Notes under the pieces: generated by a model
The model's input: only the letters and a program-made list of their open reading frames with translations
What the model was told of the DNA's origin: nothing
Databases searched by the model: none
Translations under genes and position numbers: made by a program
In this document: piece by piece, positions 1 through 10,268 of the stretch
Numbering within the stretch: the stretch's first letter is position 1
Layout: every line of letters starts with the position of its first letter
From: RBC074 sp964470555
GTDB taxonomy: Bacteria > Acidobacteriota > Blastocatellia > RBC074
Reading direction: 5' to 3'
NCBI GenBank assembly: GCA_964470555.1
Contig: CAYYDG010000006.1
Location: 62,001-126,000, forward strand
DNA: 64,000 bases

Positions 1-3000
1 TTCCCGCCGCGATGCCGTTGATCGTCAGCAAAATGGCGTACAACAGTTTTTCGCGGTCAGCGGCGGACAATTCCTTGTTGCGATTGCGCGCCAGCAATTC
101 GACTTGCAGATAACTCATCGGGTCAACATACGGATTGCGAACCGCAATCGAACGTTGCAGCACCGGCGCATTGTCCAACAAACGCTTTTCGCCGGTAATT
201 TGCAGCACCAGATGCACTGCGCGTTCATATTCCGCCGTCAACAATTTGAAAATCCGCTGGCCGAGCTTTTTATCCGGCGTTCGTTCGGCATATTGCCGCG
301 CGATCTGGAAATCAGCTTTGGCCAGCGTCATTTCGATGTTGGAAATCGTGCTGTGAAAAAACGGCCAGCGCGCGTACATCTCTCGCAATAAAGCAAGATG
401 CTTGCGCGGATTCGAATTCAAAAAACCTTCCAGAGCCGAACCGACCGCCAACCAGCCGGGCAGCAAATGGCGGCTTTGCGTCCAACCAAACACCCACGGA
501 ATGGCGCGCAAATCGTCCAGACTTTTCGATCCGGCTTTGCGTTTGGCTGGGCGCGAACCGATTCGCAAATGTTGCAACTCTTCGACCGGCGTCGCCTGAG
601 TGAAGTAATCCAAAAAACCACTGCCGCGCACAAACCCGCGATACGCGGCAAACGCTCGTTCGGAAATTTCCTCCATCACCGATTCCCACTGGCGAAGGGA
701 ATTTTCCTCCACGAAGGCACGCGAAGGGGCACGAAGAATTTTCGCCACGTTGTTATGCGGATCACCAAGCCTCCCTGTCGCCGAATCTTCCCGTCGCCTT
801 CCCTTCGTGTTCTCTTCGTGTGCCTTTGTGGAAGAAGTCCCAGGCAAACTGGCGGCAATGACGGCGGCGGTCGTCAATTCCAAACTGCGCATCGCAATTT
901 CCGGCAAGCTGTATTTGGACGACACGACTTCGCCTTGTTCCGTGATTTTGATGCGTCCGGCAACGGTTCCGCGCGGTTGCGCCAGAATCGCTTCGTGGCT
1001 GGGGCCTCCGCCGCGACCGACCGTGCCGCCGCGACCGTGAAACAGCCGCAACTCCACGCCGAATTCGCGGGCGACTTCCCACAACCGTTCCTGCGCTTTG
1101 TACAACTCCCAACTGGACGTCAGGATGCCGCCGTCTTTGCTGCTATCGGAATATCCGATCATTACTTCCTGCAAATCGCCTTGCGAAGCCAGCACACGCC
1201 GATAGGCCGGATTTTCAAACAAGCGTCGCATCACGTCGGGCGCTCGGCGCAAATCGTCAATGGTTTCAAAGAGCGGAACAACGGCAATTGCGTTCGGAGT
1301 TCCGCTTTCCGGCGGTCTGCCGACTATGCCGCCTGAAGGCGGAACTCCGAACGCTCCTAAACCAGCTTGCTTCGCCAGCACCAGCACCGCCAGCAAATCG
1401 CTGGCTTCGCGCGTCATGCTGACGATGTAACTGCGAATGGAACGGCGGCTGATTTCGTCCAACGACCTTCGCGCGACGCGAAAGACATTCAGCGTTTCAG
1501 TGGTTTCGGCGGAATAGCGCGCATCCGTTGCCACCAGCGGACGCGGCGTCGAAAGTTCCGCCGTCAGCCAATCCACGCGCTCGGTTTCGTTCATCGCCGC
1601 ATAGTCGGTTTCAAATCCCAACCCGCGCGTAATTTCGGTCAGCGCCGCCGTGTGGCGTTCGCTGTGCTGGCGCAAATCCAGCGCCGCCAGATGCAGGCTG
1701 AAGACGGCGACCTGGCGCATCAACCGATCTACGGCGCGCGCGGCCAGCCGAGCTTTGTCGGCTTGTAAACTGTCGCGGACTAAACGCAGGTCTTCCCAAA
1801 ACTCTGCGGCGGTTTGGTAATCGCCTTCAACGGGTTTCGCCGATTTGGTCAACGCGGCAATGATCGGCAACGCCGGACGAATCGAAATCAATTGGTTCGG
1901 CGTTTCGATGCGCAGCGCGCCTTTCAGGTCGCGGTTGCGTTGCAGCGTGTTTTCCAGCCGCCGGTACACGAACGAAAGTTTCTGGCGATAGGGTTCTTCA
2001 GGATTGCGGTCGAAGACCTCTTTGGCGGTTTCGGGCATTTCCTGCCGGTCGCGTTCGATGGACGCTTGCAGGTCGCGGCTGGGCGGGGCAAAGCGAACCG
2101 ATTCGCTCAATCGGCGCGACAGGTCGGCAACAGCGCTCAGATATTTTCGCAGCGCCAGCCGCTGTTGCAGTCGCAACGTTTCCCAAGTGATTTCGGGCGT
2201 CACGTTGGGATTGCCGTCGCGGTCGCCGCCCACCCACGAACCGAATCGCAGCGGCACGGCTCCGTCACGCAGCTTTACGCCGGGAAAGTGATTGCCGAGC
2301 TGGAATTCCAGTTCGTCCAGCAGCGCAGGAACCGAATCGAAGAGCGTCGCGTCAAAGTAATAGAGAGCGTTGTTGACTTCGTCCAAAACCTGCAATTGCG
2401 TGTGGCGAACTTCGTCGGTTTGCCAGATGGATTCGACTTCGGAGGCCAGTTGCACAGCCAGTTCCGATTGGCGACGCTTCGGCAAATTCGATTCGTCCAG
2501 GGCGGACAACAGTCCGGCCAATCGGCGGTGTTTTTCCAGCAACGTTCGGCGCGCGGCTTCGGTGGGATGCGCGGTCATGACTGGCACGATTTCCAACCGG
2601 TCAACGATGGTTTGCATCCGACGCCGCAACTCCGATTCGCCCAGATGCCGGTTTTCGGCTTTCAGTCGTTGAAACGTGTCGGCAATCGAACCGCGCTGCG
2701 GCTGGTCGGGCGTATGGAGTTCGTAAAACTGTTTGCGCCGAATGCGGTGATGTTGTTCGGCGATGTTGACCAATTGGAAATACACCGAAAACGCGCGAAT
2801 GACGCCGATGGATTCGTCCACGCTCAAGCCGTGCAACAAGCGTTTGAGACGGCGTTCAGTCGCAGGCGAATGTTTCGCGCGCAGTTGTTTGCACAATGCG
2901 CGCACCTGCTCTTCCACATCGAAGAGTTTTTTGCCGCCCAGTTGTTTCAGGGTTTCTCCCAGCAAATCGCCCAAACGGCGAATGTCGTTTCGCAAGGGCG

Positions 3001-3040
3001 CATCTTTTTCTGATTTCGTCGTCACAGTTTTTTTGTTCAT
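1..3040 (-). CDS. ppc: Phosphoenolpyruvate carboxylase (3' end beyond window)
   Basis: Carboxylates phosphoenolpyruvate with bicarbonate to oxaloacetate, an anaplerotic cytosolic reaction. The minus-strand frame is open from ATG at 3040 to the left edge, so the C-terminus is missing. Family motifs are present in order: MTAHPTEA, the GSWVGGDRDGNPNVT block, GYSDSSKDGG and the glycine-rich LFHGRGGTVGRGGGPS loop. The visible part is about 1013 codons, longer than a typical complete enzyme (roughly 880-960 residues), because two palindromic repeat elements are inserted in frame (1291-1353 and 708-832) and translated. Both insertions keep the frame open, and conserved sequence resumes after each. 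I chose the start because it precedes the usual N-terminal helix and no better upstream start is visible. Family assignment is secure; whether the two extra segments are tolerated in the folded enzyme is inference. Confidence 0.96.
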   Translation of the reverse strand, partial: MNKKTVTTKSEKDAPLRNDIRRLGDLLGETLKQLGGKKLFDVEEQVRALCKQLRAKHSPATERRLKRLLHGLSVDESIGVIRAFSVYFQLVNIAEQHHRIRRKQFYELHTPDQPQRGSIADTFQRLKAENRHLGESELRRRMQTIVDRLEIVPVMTAHPTEAARRTLLEKHRRLAGLLSALDESNLPKRRQSELAVQLASEVESIWQTDEVRHTQLQVLDEVNNALYYFDATLFDSVPALLDELEFQLGNHFPGVKLRDGAVPLRFGSWVGGDRDGNPNVTPEITWETLRLQQRLALRKYLSAVADLSRRLSESVRFAPPSRDLQASIERDRQEMPETAKEVFDRNPEEPYRQKLSFVYRRLENTLQRNRDLKGALRIETPNQLISIRPALPIIAALTKSAKPVEGDYQTAAEFWEDLRLVRDSLQADKARLAARAVDRLMRQVAVFSLHLAALDLRQHSERHTAALTEITRGLGFETDYAAMNETERVDWLTAELSTPRPLVATDARYSAETTETLNVFRVARRSLDEISRRSIRSYIVSMTREASDLLAVLVLAKQAGLGAFGVPPSGGIVGRPPESGTPNAIAVVPLFETIDDLRRAPDVMRRLFENPAYRRVLASQGDLQEVMIGYSDSSKDGGILTSSWELYKAQERLWEVAREFGVELRLFHGRGGTVGRGGGPSHEAILAQPRGTVAGRIKITEQGEVVSSKYSLPEIAMRSLELTTAAVIAASLPGTSSTKAHEENTKGRRREDSATGRLGDPHNNVAKILRAPSRAFVEENSLRQWESVMEEISERAFAAYRGFVRGSGFLDYFTQATPVEELQHLRIGSRPAKRKAGSKSLDDLRAIPWVFGWTQSRHLLPGWLAVGSALEGFLNSNPRKHLALLREMYARWPFFHSTISNIEMTLAKADFQIARQYAERTPDKKLGQRIFKLLTAEYERAVHLVLQITGEKRLLDNAPVLQRSIAVRNPYVDPMSYLQVELLARNRNKELSAADREKLLYAILLTINGIAAG
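708..832. repeat. CACGAAGG-type palindromic repeat inside ppc
   Basis: The left arm carries degenerate tandem copies of CACGAAGG (about 708-736) and the right arm carries the complementary CCTTCGTG copies (about 801-830). The arms would pair into a long imperfect hairpin. The element is translated within ppc, adding about 40 residues rich in K, R and E between the EIAMRSLELTTAAV segment and the QWESVMEEISERAFAAYRG segment, a place where PEP carboxylases normally have a short loop. Confidence 0.75.
1291..1353. repeat. 63-bp palindromic repeat inside ppc
   Basis: Perfect 15-bp inverted arms (CGTTCGGAGTTCCGC and its complement) bound an element of 63 bp, a multiple of three. It is translated in frame in ppc as about 21 extra residues (GVPPSGGIVGRPPESGTP core) just before the conserved VVPLFETIDDLRRAP segment. 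The inner part (GCCTGAAGGCGG) resembles the inner part of the intergenic element at 16071-16139, which suggests related repeats. Confidence 0.8.
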
Positions 3041-3117
3041 AATGCGGTTTCGTGGCGCGATGATAAGGCATCAGTACCACGTCCGGTAGGGAACGCGAAT
3101 TTTCGAGGTAATCAATT

Positions 3118-6100
3118 ATGCGATTGTTTCAGCCAACCAAAGCGTTGACTTTTTTGCTTGTCGTTTTGCTGTCCGTCCCGCAGCCATTGCTGGCGCAAAC
3201 GCGCAAACCTTTGCCCGCGAAAAAGCCGCCTCAAGTCAATTTGATCTCCGCCGCCGTCAACGATTTGTTGAAGGAAAAACCGCTGGATTCGACGGAACAG
3301 GAAGATGCGACGGATTCGGAATCCGATGATGAGAATTCGAAACCGCCCGCCGATGATGCGCCGATTCATGAATTGATCGCGTATTGGACTCTGTACGGAT
3401 TCAAGGAGTTTGACCAGACGAACGCACAACCATCGGACAAAGTCCGCCAGCGGTTTCTGGACTATTTGGAAAATCGTCCGTGGATGGCTGCGCAGTTGGC
3501 TCACTATCTGCCGGAAACGCCTGAGACCTACGATCGGCTGTACAAAGTGCTCAGCGAAGATTTGGACGAACGAGATCGGTCGAACTGGCAGAACGTGCTT
3601 CGTCGGAAATTGATGTTCAACAGTTCGTATTTCCGCGAAGACCTGCTCGACGAAGCGCGTTACCTGAGCAAAAACTCTTATCCCGATTATTTGGTATTGC
3701 GGGCGCTGGCCGATCTGGATTGGGACGCCGCCAAACCTCTGGTCGAAGACCTGATTAAAGCGCCTCTGTCGTCGCAATCGGTTCCTGCGCAGGCGATGAT
3801 GTATGAACAAGCAGTCAAGGCGAACGATGGGTCATTGGCGGAATCGCTGCGCACGCAACTTAAACTGGTCGTCGCCAATCGGTCGCTGGGCAGCGAACGC
3901 CAGGCCGCCTTGGTCGCGCTGATGGGAACCGAATGGAGCGGGCGCGACGAATGGTATGTTTCCTTGTTTGCCGATCCTTCGCTATCAGGAGTGCAGATTC
4001 AGGAGAGAATTTCTGCCGAAAAACCAGGCGCCAGTCCCAAAGATGCTCGGCCTAAAGCTCCTCAAGTTTCTTTCGACGAGCATGATCCTGCGTCCAACGT
4101 TTTGTGGATTCCGATGATGGCCGACGCCGAAAAGCTGTTGCCGGTGGTGGTCGGATTGATCGGCAATGGCAATCGCGTGGTGCATCTGGCGGCGGTCAGC
4201 GCGTTGTCGGCGTTTTTGATCAACAAAGCCGAAAAAGAAGAGTTTCGAAAACAAGCGGCGCGCGCGTTGTTGCCGTGGTTGAGCGAACCGGATTGGGGCG
4301 GCAAATTCGAACGCTGGTCATTTTTGGAAAGCCTGACCAAATTGCATCTGCCCGAAAGCGTGCCCGGATTGATCTGGGTGCTGGATTATGACGATTTGCC
4401 GGAAAATCGAGGACTTGCCGCCGATGCGCTGAGGCAATACAAAAATCCGCAGGCCATACCTGCGCTTCGACGCGCGCTGAATCGCACCACAGACGAGTAT
4501 TCCCGCGAACGTCTGATTGTGGCATTGGCCGAACTCGGCGGAATTCCCGATGCGGAAGCCGCTACGGCCATCGAAGCGTATGCGCGCCGCATGCTCACCG
4601 AAGAAGGGCAGGCGGAAATTCGTGAAGCGCGCGAAGGCGGAAGCGAAAAACCGTTGCCGTTGCCCATCAGCATCGGCGCGGTGTTCGCCGAAAACGAAAG
4701 TGCCGAAATTTCCGACGGTCTGGCGACGTTGTTGTTCAATCGCGCCAAAGCGTTGAAACGAACTCAGCCCGATCTGGCGCGCAAACTGGTTTCCATCGCT
4801 CAGGAATCCAACGGCATCGTGGCCGATCTGCATTTTGTCGAACACATGGCCGAAGGCTGGGTAGATGTCGAAGCGCTCAAACTGGCGCTGGAAAGTCGCG
4901 CGCAGTTGCGAAAAAACGTCGCCGGAAATCTGGAAGAGTTGTTCAATCAGGGCGGTTATCAAACCGGATTGGCCGCCGCGATTCTGAACGAAGAAGACAA
5001 ACTGAATCGTGTGCTGACGGGACGCGATCCGCTGGCGCAAATGGCATTGCTGGCTGCCGCGCGGTACACGCGGGCAAAGCTGCCGGTCGAATCGGTCGGC
5101 AAATTGCTGGCGAATGCTTCTCTGACATCCGCGGCGGAAAGTTATCTTGAAGTTGAAGACAGCGCCGAAGCGCGCAAACTGATTTGGGCGCGGCATCCCG
5201 GTGAAGCTCGGATTCTGGGCGAAGGACGAGACCGTGGATTCAACGACCAAGTTTTTTACGCTCCGCACCCACCTGGCGCGGTCGTCCCTGAAGGGCCGCA
5301 AACACTGAGCAAATGGGAAGACAGGATGCGCGATGAAGTTCGCCGACCCAACGGACCGGAAGAAATTTACGCCATCGTTCCCGGTCAATCTCCCGGCATC
5401 TACAACAGCATCATCATTCGCGTCGGCAAAACCGGAGCGGAAATCAGTCTGCATCAAGCCGAAGGGCGCAGGTTGTGGCGAAAACTGGATTCCAGCGAAT
5501 TGCAGGAGTTGAAAGACCTGACTTCGCGGGAAGAGATCGAAAATTTGGGACCGGAAAACCCGGTCGGATTGATGCAGTTTTATCCGCATGTCGCATACTT
5601 GCAATTTGAATATCTGCGGCTGACCAAAGACGGCGGGCGCAGAATCATGCTTTCCCAGCTTCGCCGCGAACCGAAACAGGGTGCGACGTTGCACGAACAA
5701 CTCAGCGGATTGTTTTATCGGTTGAGCAAAACCGGCGAATACAAATTGCGTTACGCCATGGAAGACCTGATCCCCGGTGTCGAAGTGTTGCTGGCCGACG
5801 ACAAACGCCCTGTGATTTCCGTTTGTCAGGAATCCGGGCAGGTGCGCGTGCAGGTGGCCGCCGAAGGCCCGGATTCGCTGTCCCGAAACGTTGCGTCGCC
5901 GAATATTTCGCAATACGAATGGCGCGCGCTGGCGTCCGGCCAGTTGGGCGCACAAGTGGATGACGTGCCGAATTGCCAATCCGGCAATCAATTGTTGAGT
6001 TTGCCCGATTGGCTGCGCGATTTGCGCATCCAAACGGGATTGATTCCAGATCATCGTGCCCGGCTGGGCAATGTGTGGTTTGCGCAATCCGGCATCGAAA

Positions 6101-6705
6101 ACGAATACGGCATCTGGAAATTTGAAGAAGGCAAAGCGCCCGTCAAAGTGGTTGCCGGAGGGTTTTCCAGTCTGATCGTCACGCCCGACGGCAAATGGCT
6201 GGTTGCCCACAAAATCATTGAATCCGGGGATAAATTTGAACAACAAGTGGTTCGCATTCAACTGGCTACCGGGCGCGAATACCCCATCGCCGGAACCGCC
6301 GCTTCAACGTTATTTCCTGTCGCGTATGTCGCCGCGCACAACAAACTGCTGCTCAGCCAACAGCAATATCAATTTCGGGAAGACGGCGCAGGAACGTTCT
6401 TTTTGCTGGATGCGGAAACCGGAGCGATTCAACCGGTCAAAGGTGAATTTCGCCCGCTGACGAATCTCTTCGCGCGTCCATTGCAACCGACCGACAAACC
6501 TCACGAATTCTGGGCGGCGATTTACGACAACAAGAAAAAAACGACTTCCGTTGGCCGATACGACACTCGAACGTTCACCTTCACGCCGGGCACGGAACTG
6601 CCGGAACTGCGATTGACCAGCGAAAACGTCTGGGCAGACGCCACTGCCGGAAAGCTATATTTCGTTTATCTAGGTCATCTGCTGCGCGTGCCGCTGACGA
6701 AGTAA
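3118..6705 (+). CDS. Large secreted HEAT-repeat / propeller-like protein of unknown function
   Basis: A 1195-residue protein with an N-terminal signal peptide (hydrophobic TFLLVVLLSVPQPLLA, cleavage near residue 26), so it is probably exported. A low-complexity acidic stretch (residues about 55-80) follows. Residues about 330-470 contain alternating helical repeats of HEAT type, for example VVHLAAVSALSAFL and GLAADALRQYKNPQAIPALRRAL. The C-terminal part (from about residue 1000) has beta-rich repeats such as LIVTPDGKWLVAHK, as in WD40/TolB-like propellers. No catalytic motif was recognised. It diverges from ppc with a 77-bp gap and is followed 39 bp later by a methyltransferase. I do not recognise a named family. 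Confidence 0.85.
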   Translation: MRLFQPTKALTFLLVVLLSVPQPLLAQTRKPLPAKKPPQVNLISAAVNDLLKEKPLDSTEQEDATDSESDDENSKPPADDAPIHELIAYWTLYGFKEFDQTNAQPSDKVRQRFLDYLENRPWMAAQLAHYLPETPETYDRLYKVLSEDLDERDRSNWQNVLRRKLMFNSSYFREDLLDEARYLSKNSYPDYLVLRALADLDWDAAKPLVEDLIKAPLSSQSVPAQAMMYEQAVKANDGSLAESLRTQLKLVVANRSLGSERQAALVALMGTEWSGRDEWYVSLFADPSLSGVQIQERISAEKPGASPKDARPKAPQVSFDEHDPASNVLWIPMMADAEKLLPVVVGLIGNGNRVVHLAAVSALSAFLINKAEKEEFRKQAARALLPWLSEPDWGGKFERWSFLESLTKLHLPESVPGLIWVLDYDDLPENRGLAADALRQYKNPQAIPALRRALNRTTDEYSRERLIVALAELGGIPDAEAATAIEAYARRMLTEEGQAEIREAREGGSEKPLPLPISIGAVFAENESAEISDGLATLLFNRAKALKRTQPDLARKLVSIAQESNGIVADLHFVEHMAEGWVDVEALKLALESRAQLRKNVAGNLEELFNQGGYQTGLAAAILNEEDKLNRVLTGRDPLAQMALLAAARYTRAKLPVESVGKLLANASLTSAAESYLEVEDSAEARKLIWARHPGEARILGEGRDRGFNDQVFYAPHPPGAVVPEGPQTLSKWEDRMRDEVRRPNGPEEIYAIVPGQSPGIYNSIIIRVGKTGAEISLHQAEGRRLWRKLDSSELQELKDLTSREEIENLGPENPVGLMQFYPHVAYLQFEYLRLTKDGGRRIMLSQLRREPKQGATLHEQLSGLFYRLSKTGEYKLRYAMEDLIPGVEVLLADDKRPVISVCQESGQVRVQVAAEGPDSLSRNVASPNISQYEWRALASGQLGAQVDDVPNCQSGNQLLSLPDWLRDLRIQTGLIPDHRARLGNVWFAQSGIENEYGIWKFEEGKAPVKVVAGGFSSLIVTPDGKWLVAHKIIESGDKFEQQVVRIQLATGREYPIAGTAASTLFPVAYVAAHNKLLLSQQQYQFREDGAGTFFLLDAETGAIQPVKGEFRPLTNLFARPLQPTDKPHEFWAAIYDNKKKTTSVGRYDTRTFTFTPGTELPELRLTSENVWADATAGKLYFVYLGHLLRVPLTK

Positions 6706-6744
6706 GTTGGCGCGCGCGATCCTGTTTTTGGGAGGAAAGATTGT

Positions 6745-7551
6745 GTGACGCCGGAAACCTTGCCATCACGAATCGAGCGCGAACGCGAATTTCATAACCA
6801 GGAATTTGCCGACGGCGAACGCGGAAAAATCAATCGTTTTTATCTCGTCACCCGCAGCAGTTCGCAATGGTACGAGGATTTTCTGCGTCGGCAGGCCAAC
6901 GGAAAACGGGTTTTGGAATACGGCTGCGGCGTGAACAGTTATGCGTTTTGGCTGGCGCAGCAGGGCGCACAGGTCGTTGGCGTTGACATTGCAGATATGG
7001 CGATTGAGCAAATGCGCGAACGCTCACACCAACGCCCTTTTCCCGAACGAGTGACCTTTCAGCGCATGAATGCCGAAGATCTGGAATTTGCCGACAACTC
7101 GTTCGACATCATTTGCGGACGCGCCATTTTGCATCATCTGGATTTGCGCAAAGCCATTTCTGAAATTGCCCGAACTCTGCGCGCAGACGGAAGCGCCATT
7201 TTTGTCGAACCCTTGGGGCATAACCCAATCCTCAACGCTTATCGCCGTCGCACGCCGGGATTGCGCACGCCGGACGAACATCCTTTGGTCAAAAGCGATT
7301 TGAAACTGGCAGAAGAGTATTTTGGCCAGGTTGAAACGCATTATTTCCACCTGTGCAGTTTGGCGGCTGCGCCGCTGGCTGGAAGCAAAGCGTTCGACGG
7401 CATTTTGCGCTGGTTGGACGGGGCAGACCGAATGCTTTTCAAAATGCTGCCTTTCATGCGCAAACACGCCTGGACTATAGTGTTGGTGTTATCACAGCCT
7501 CGCAAATCCGCAAGAGTCACCACAAACTCAGTTGAAGTAGAAATGTTGTGA
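6745..7551 (+). CDS. Class I SAM-dependent methyltransferase
   Basis: A 268-residue protein of the Methyltransf_11/UbiE-like type. Motif I is VLEYGCGVNSYAFWLA (residues about 55-70), the acidic end of strand beta2 is GVDIAD, and the following motif is AEDLEFADNSFDIICG with the LHHLD stretch typical of small-molecule methyltransferases. The start is GTG, supported by GGAGG at 6731-6735 nine bases upstream; no in-frame ATG lies upstream. The acceptor cannot be read from the sequence. It lies directly after the secreted HEAT protein and may share its transcript, but the two are not obviously functionally linked. Confidence 0.88.
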   Translation: MTPETLPSRIEREREFHNQEFADGERGKINRFYLVTRSSSQWYEDFLRRQANGKRVLEYGCGVNSYAFWLAQQGAQVVGVDIADMAIEQMRERSHQRPFPERVTFQRMNAEDLEFADNSFDIICGRAILHHLDLRKAISEIARTLRADGSAIFVEPLGHNPILNAYRRRTPGLRTPDEHPLVKSDLKLAEEYFGQVETHYFHLCSLAAAPLAGSKAFDGILRWLDGADRMLFKMLPFMRKHAWTIVLVLSQPRKSARVTTNSVEVEML

Positions 7552-7623
7552 TTGCTTTGCGCGCTACAGTATCATCCCGCCGGTTCAAGAAATTCGATCC
7601 ATTCGTCGTCAGGAAGAAGCAGA

Positions 7624-7708
7624 ACAGGATAAACAAGATTTGGTTCAGGATTGCCAGGATCAACTGCTGATTCTGTTAATCCTGGAAAAAATCCTGTGCA
7701 TCCTGTTG
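7624..7708. repeat. ATCCTG-type dispersed palindromic repeat
   Basis: Between the methyltransferase and the four-gene operon. The left half carries AGGAT/CAGGAT copies and the right half the complementary ATCCTG copies (AATCCTGGAAAAAATCCTG). The halves can pair into an imperfect hairpin. This is the only recognisable content of the 235-bp gap; a promoter for the downstream operon must lie here, but I see no convincing -35/-10 pair. Confidence 0.6.
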
Positions 7709-7786
7709 AAGAGGTTCAAGGCGTGACGGATTCGCGTACAAAGCATTTTATTGAAAGCTATATCAACATTCAGAAAAGGCGGGTTC

Positions 7787-8253
7787 ATGACTGAAAGTCC
7801 ATTGCTGCAAACAAGGCTGATCGAACTGGCGCAACAACTGACGGAATTGCAGCGCCGCATTTTGCAGTGCTTGAAAGACAAAGGTCCTGGGTTGTTGCTG
7901 GAAGTCGCTGTGCGCGTGTTGAAATTTACAGAAGACGTGCATGAGCCGTTGCGCGAGTTGCAATCGCTTGGTCTGGTCGAAACTCAAAACGTCCGGGGAG
8001 GCCAGTTCGGTTCTGAATTGTATTCGCTGACTGCTGACGGCGAACGCGTGGTGCGGCTGTTGAACGATCCTGCTTTTATCCGCGAAATCAGAATCGCTGC
8101 GCCCGCCGCGCCTGATCCGCGACGGCAGGAAGTCGAACTGCTCAACAAACTTGGCGATGTCGCCAAGGAAAAGGGAGAGTTGGACAAAGCCGTAGATTAT
8201 TATCAACAAGCGCTGTCCATCGCCCGCGATCAGAGAGTCGAAGGGAGCGGAAA

Positions 8254-8257
<4 letters not shown>
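7787..8257 (+). CDS. Winged-helix / TPR protein, first gene of the four-gene operon
   Basis: A 156-residue protein. The N-terminal half (residues about 8-95) reads as a winged helix: LTELQRRILQCLKDKG, a helix pair ending in LRELQSLGLVETQ, then a beta wing ending in LYSLTADGERVVRLL, as in MarR/ArsR-like folds. The C-terminal residues about 115-150 form one TPR unit (LLNKLGDVAKEKGELDKAVDYYQQAL). The ATG at 7787 is preferred over the in-frame TTG at 7751 because AAGGCGGG precedes it. The stop overlaps the next start by four bases (ATGA), indicating translational coupling. It may sense a state or regulate the operon; no specific family is recognised. Confidence 0.75.
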
Positions 8258-8910
<653 letters not shown>

Positions 8911-9000
8911 ACAGTGCCTGGGCGGCAGATTCCTTCATTTTCATTTTCCGAACAATTGCCTATCATTGCGTTCGATTTTTCAGACCGAAAAGGTGATGCA

Positions 9001-10263
9001 ATGCCCGTAGATTTCAATCTCATCAAAGCGACAAGCACTGACCCATCGCTGTTCATCAACCGCGAAGAAGACGTGGAAACGTTGAAACGGTTGTTGCGGC
9101 GCGCGCTCAAAGACACCGAAACCGACGACGCTCGCGGGATTTTGGTCAAAGGGGATAGTGGCGTTGGAAAATCCATTCTTTCGCGCAAAGTCGTTTCTGA
9201 ACTGGCATTGGAATTCACTCCGAAATTGATGGTTTGGAGCGTGGACGGCGGCAGGTTGTCCGGCTCGCGCGGATTGTTGAATCGGTTGACGGATGTGGCG
9301 CACGAAGAAATTCAAAAGCTCGGCCACAAAGAACTTGCCAAACTGTCAGCAGTTGTCGCTCAAGCCGCCGATTACGGCAAAGTTACTTCAAGCGATGTCA
9401 GCTCCATCAGCAAGGAGCTTTCGGCGATGGGCAAAATCGCTGGCGGCATTCTGGGGATGTTTACCGGTGAATCTTCTTTGGGATGGAAACGAACCACGAC
9501 CAAAGGCGGGACAGAAACTTTTGAAATTCTGATTACCGAAGAATACCTGGCCAAACTGATCAGCCGATTGCTAGAAGCAGTCAAGTATTTCGGTTTTCAG
9601 GTTTTGATTTTTTTGGACAATCTGGATCGCATAGGCCGAATGGATTCGCAGGAAGACGCCAACACCATCGCCGAGTTGGTCAAACAATTGTTGGAACTGC
9701 CCGATTGTGTGTTGGTTATTAATTTGCGTTCGCAATTCACGCATCACACCACAGACCGCCGCGAATTGACTCATCGGGTCATCAAAGGATTGAAGCCCGA
9801 AGCTTTGATGGAAATCTTGAAGCAGAGGCTGACGGCTGCGTCATTGACAGAGGAAGAACAAAATCAATTGGCGCAATTGCCGCTTCAGGAAATCGCCGAC
9901 AAATTCAGTCGTTTGACTGACAACCCATTGGCGTTTTTGCGCTGGTTGGATTTCTGGCTGGTGCAAACACACAATCGCCCGGACAATCTAGGACGCGATT
10001 TTCGCGATTTCATCGAACAGAACTTCACTGGCGTTGATCTGAAATGGTTGAAAAAAGCCATACAGGAATTGCAAACGGCCAAAGATTCGGGTTTGTCCGA
10101 TGCTCCGTTGACGACGCTTCAAAAAGCCCAGCTTTTGAAATTAGAACGGGCTGGCACGGTCGTGCCCGACAGTTTGTTGCTCGACCCGACTGAACGTCGT
10201 TATCGTTTGATCCACGATCTGGATTTTCTTTTCGATTCTGAGTTCGCCAAGGCGCTGAATTAA
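9001..10263 (+). CDS. P-loop ATPase (AAA/STAND-like), third gene of the four-gene operon
   Basis: A 420-residue ATPase. It opens with FINREEDVETLKRLL, the start typical of ORC/Cdc6-like AAA and STAND ATPases. Walker A is GDSGVGKS (residues 51-58), Walker B is VLIFLDNLDRI (about 201-211), and a sensor-1-like VLVINLRSQ strand follows. GLKPEALMEILKQRL begins the helical lid. A glycine-rich segment (MGKIAGGILGMFTG) sits between Walker A and Walker B. An in-frame GTG at 8914 exists, but the ATG at 9001 with AAAGGTG just upstream is the better start. Next gene is five bases away. A switch ATPase that acts with the TPR partner is the likely role; substrate and trigger are unknown. Confidence 0.85.
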   Translation: MPVDFNLIKATSTDPSLFINREEDVETLKRLLRRALKDTETDDARGILVKGDSGVGKSILSRKVVSELALEFTPKLMVWSVDGGRLSGSRGLLNRLTDVAHEEIQKLGHKELAKLSAVVAQAADYGKVTSSDVSSISKELSAMGKIAGGILGMFTGESSLGWKRTTTKGGTETFEILITEEYLAKLISRLLEAVKYFGFQVLIFLDNLDRIGRMDSQEDANTIAELVKQLLELPDCVLVINLRSQFTHHTTDRRELTHRVIKGLKPEALMEILKQRLTAASLTEEEQNQLAQLPLQEIADKFSRLTDNPLAFLRWLDFWLVQTHNRPDNLGRDFRDFIEQNFTGVDLKWLKKAIQELQTAKDSGLSDAPLTTLQKAQLLKLERAGTVVPDSLLLDPTERRYRLIHDLDFLFDSEFAKALN

Positions 10264-10268
10264 ACAGC

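Noticed and set aside
1814..3013. 399-residue plus-strand open frame
   Set aside because: Lies opposite PEP carboxylase, has no recognisable domain and low-complexity phenylalanine/glutamine-rich sequence, a shadow of biased codon use.
4318..6261. 647-residue minus-strand open frame
   Set aside because: Lies opposite the secreted HEAT protein; same type of shadow, with no start signal.
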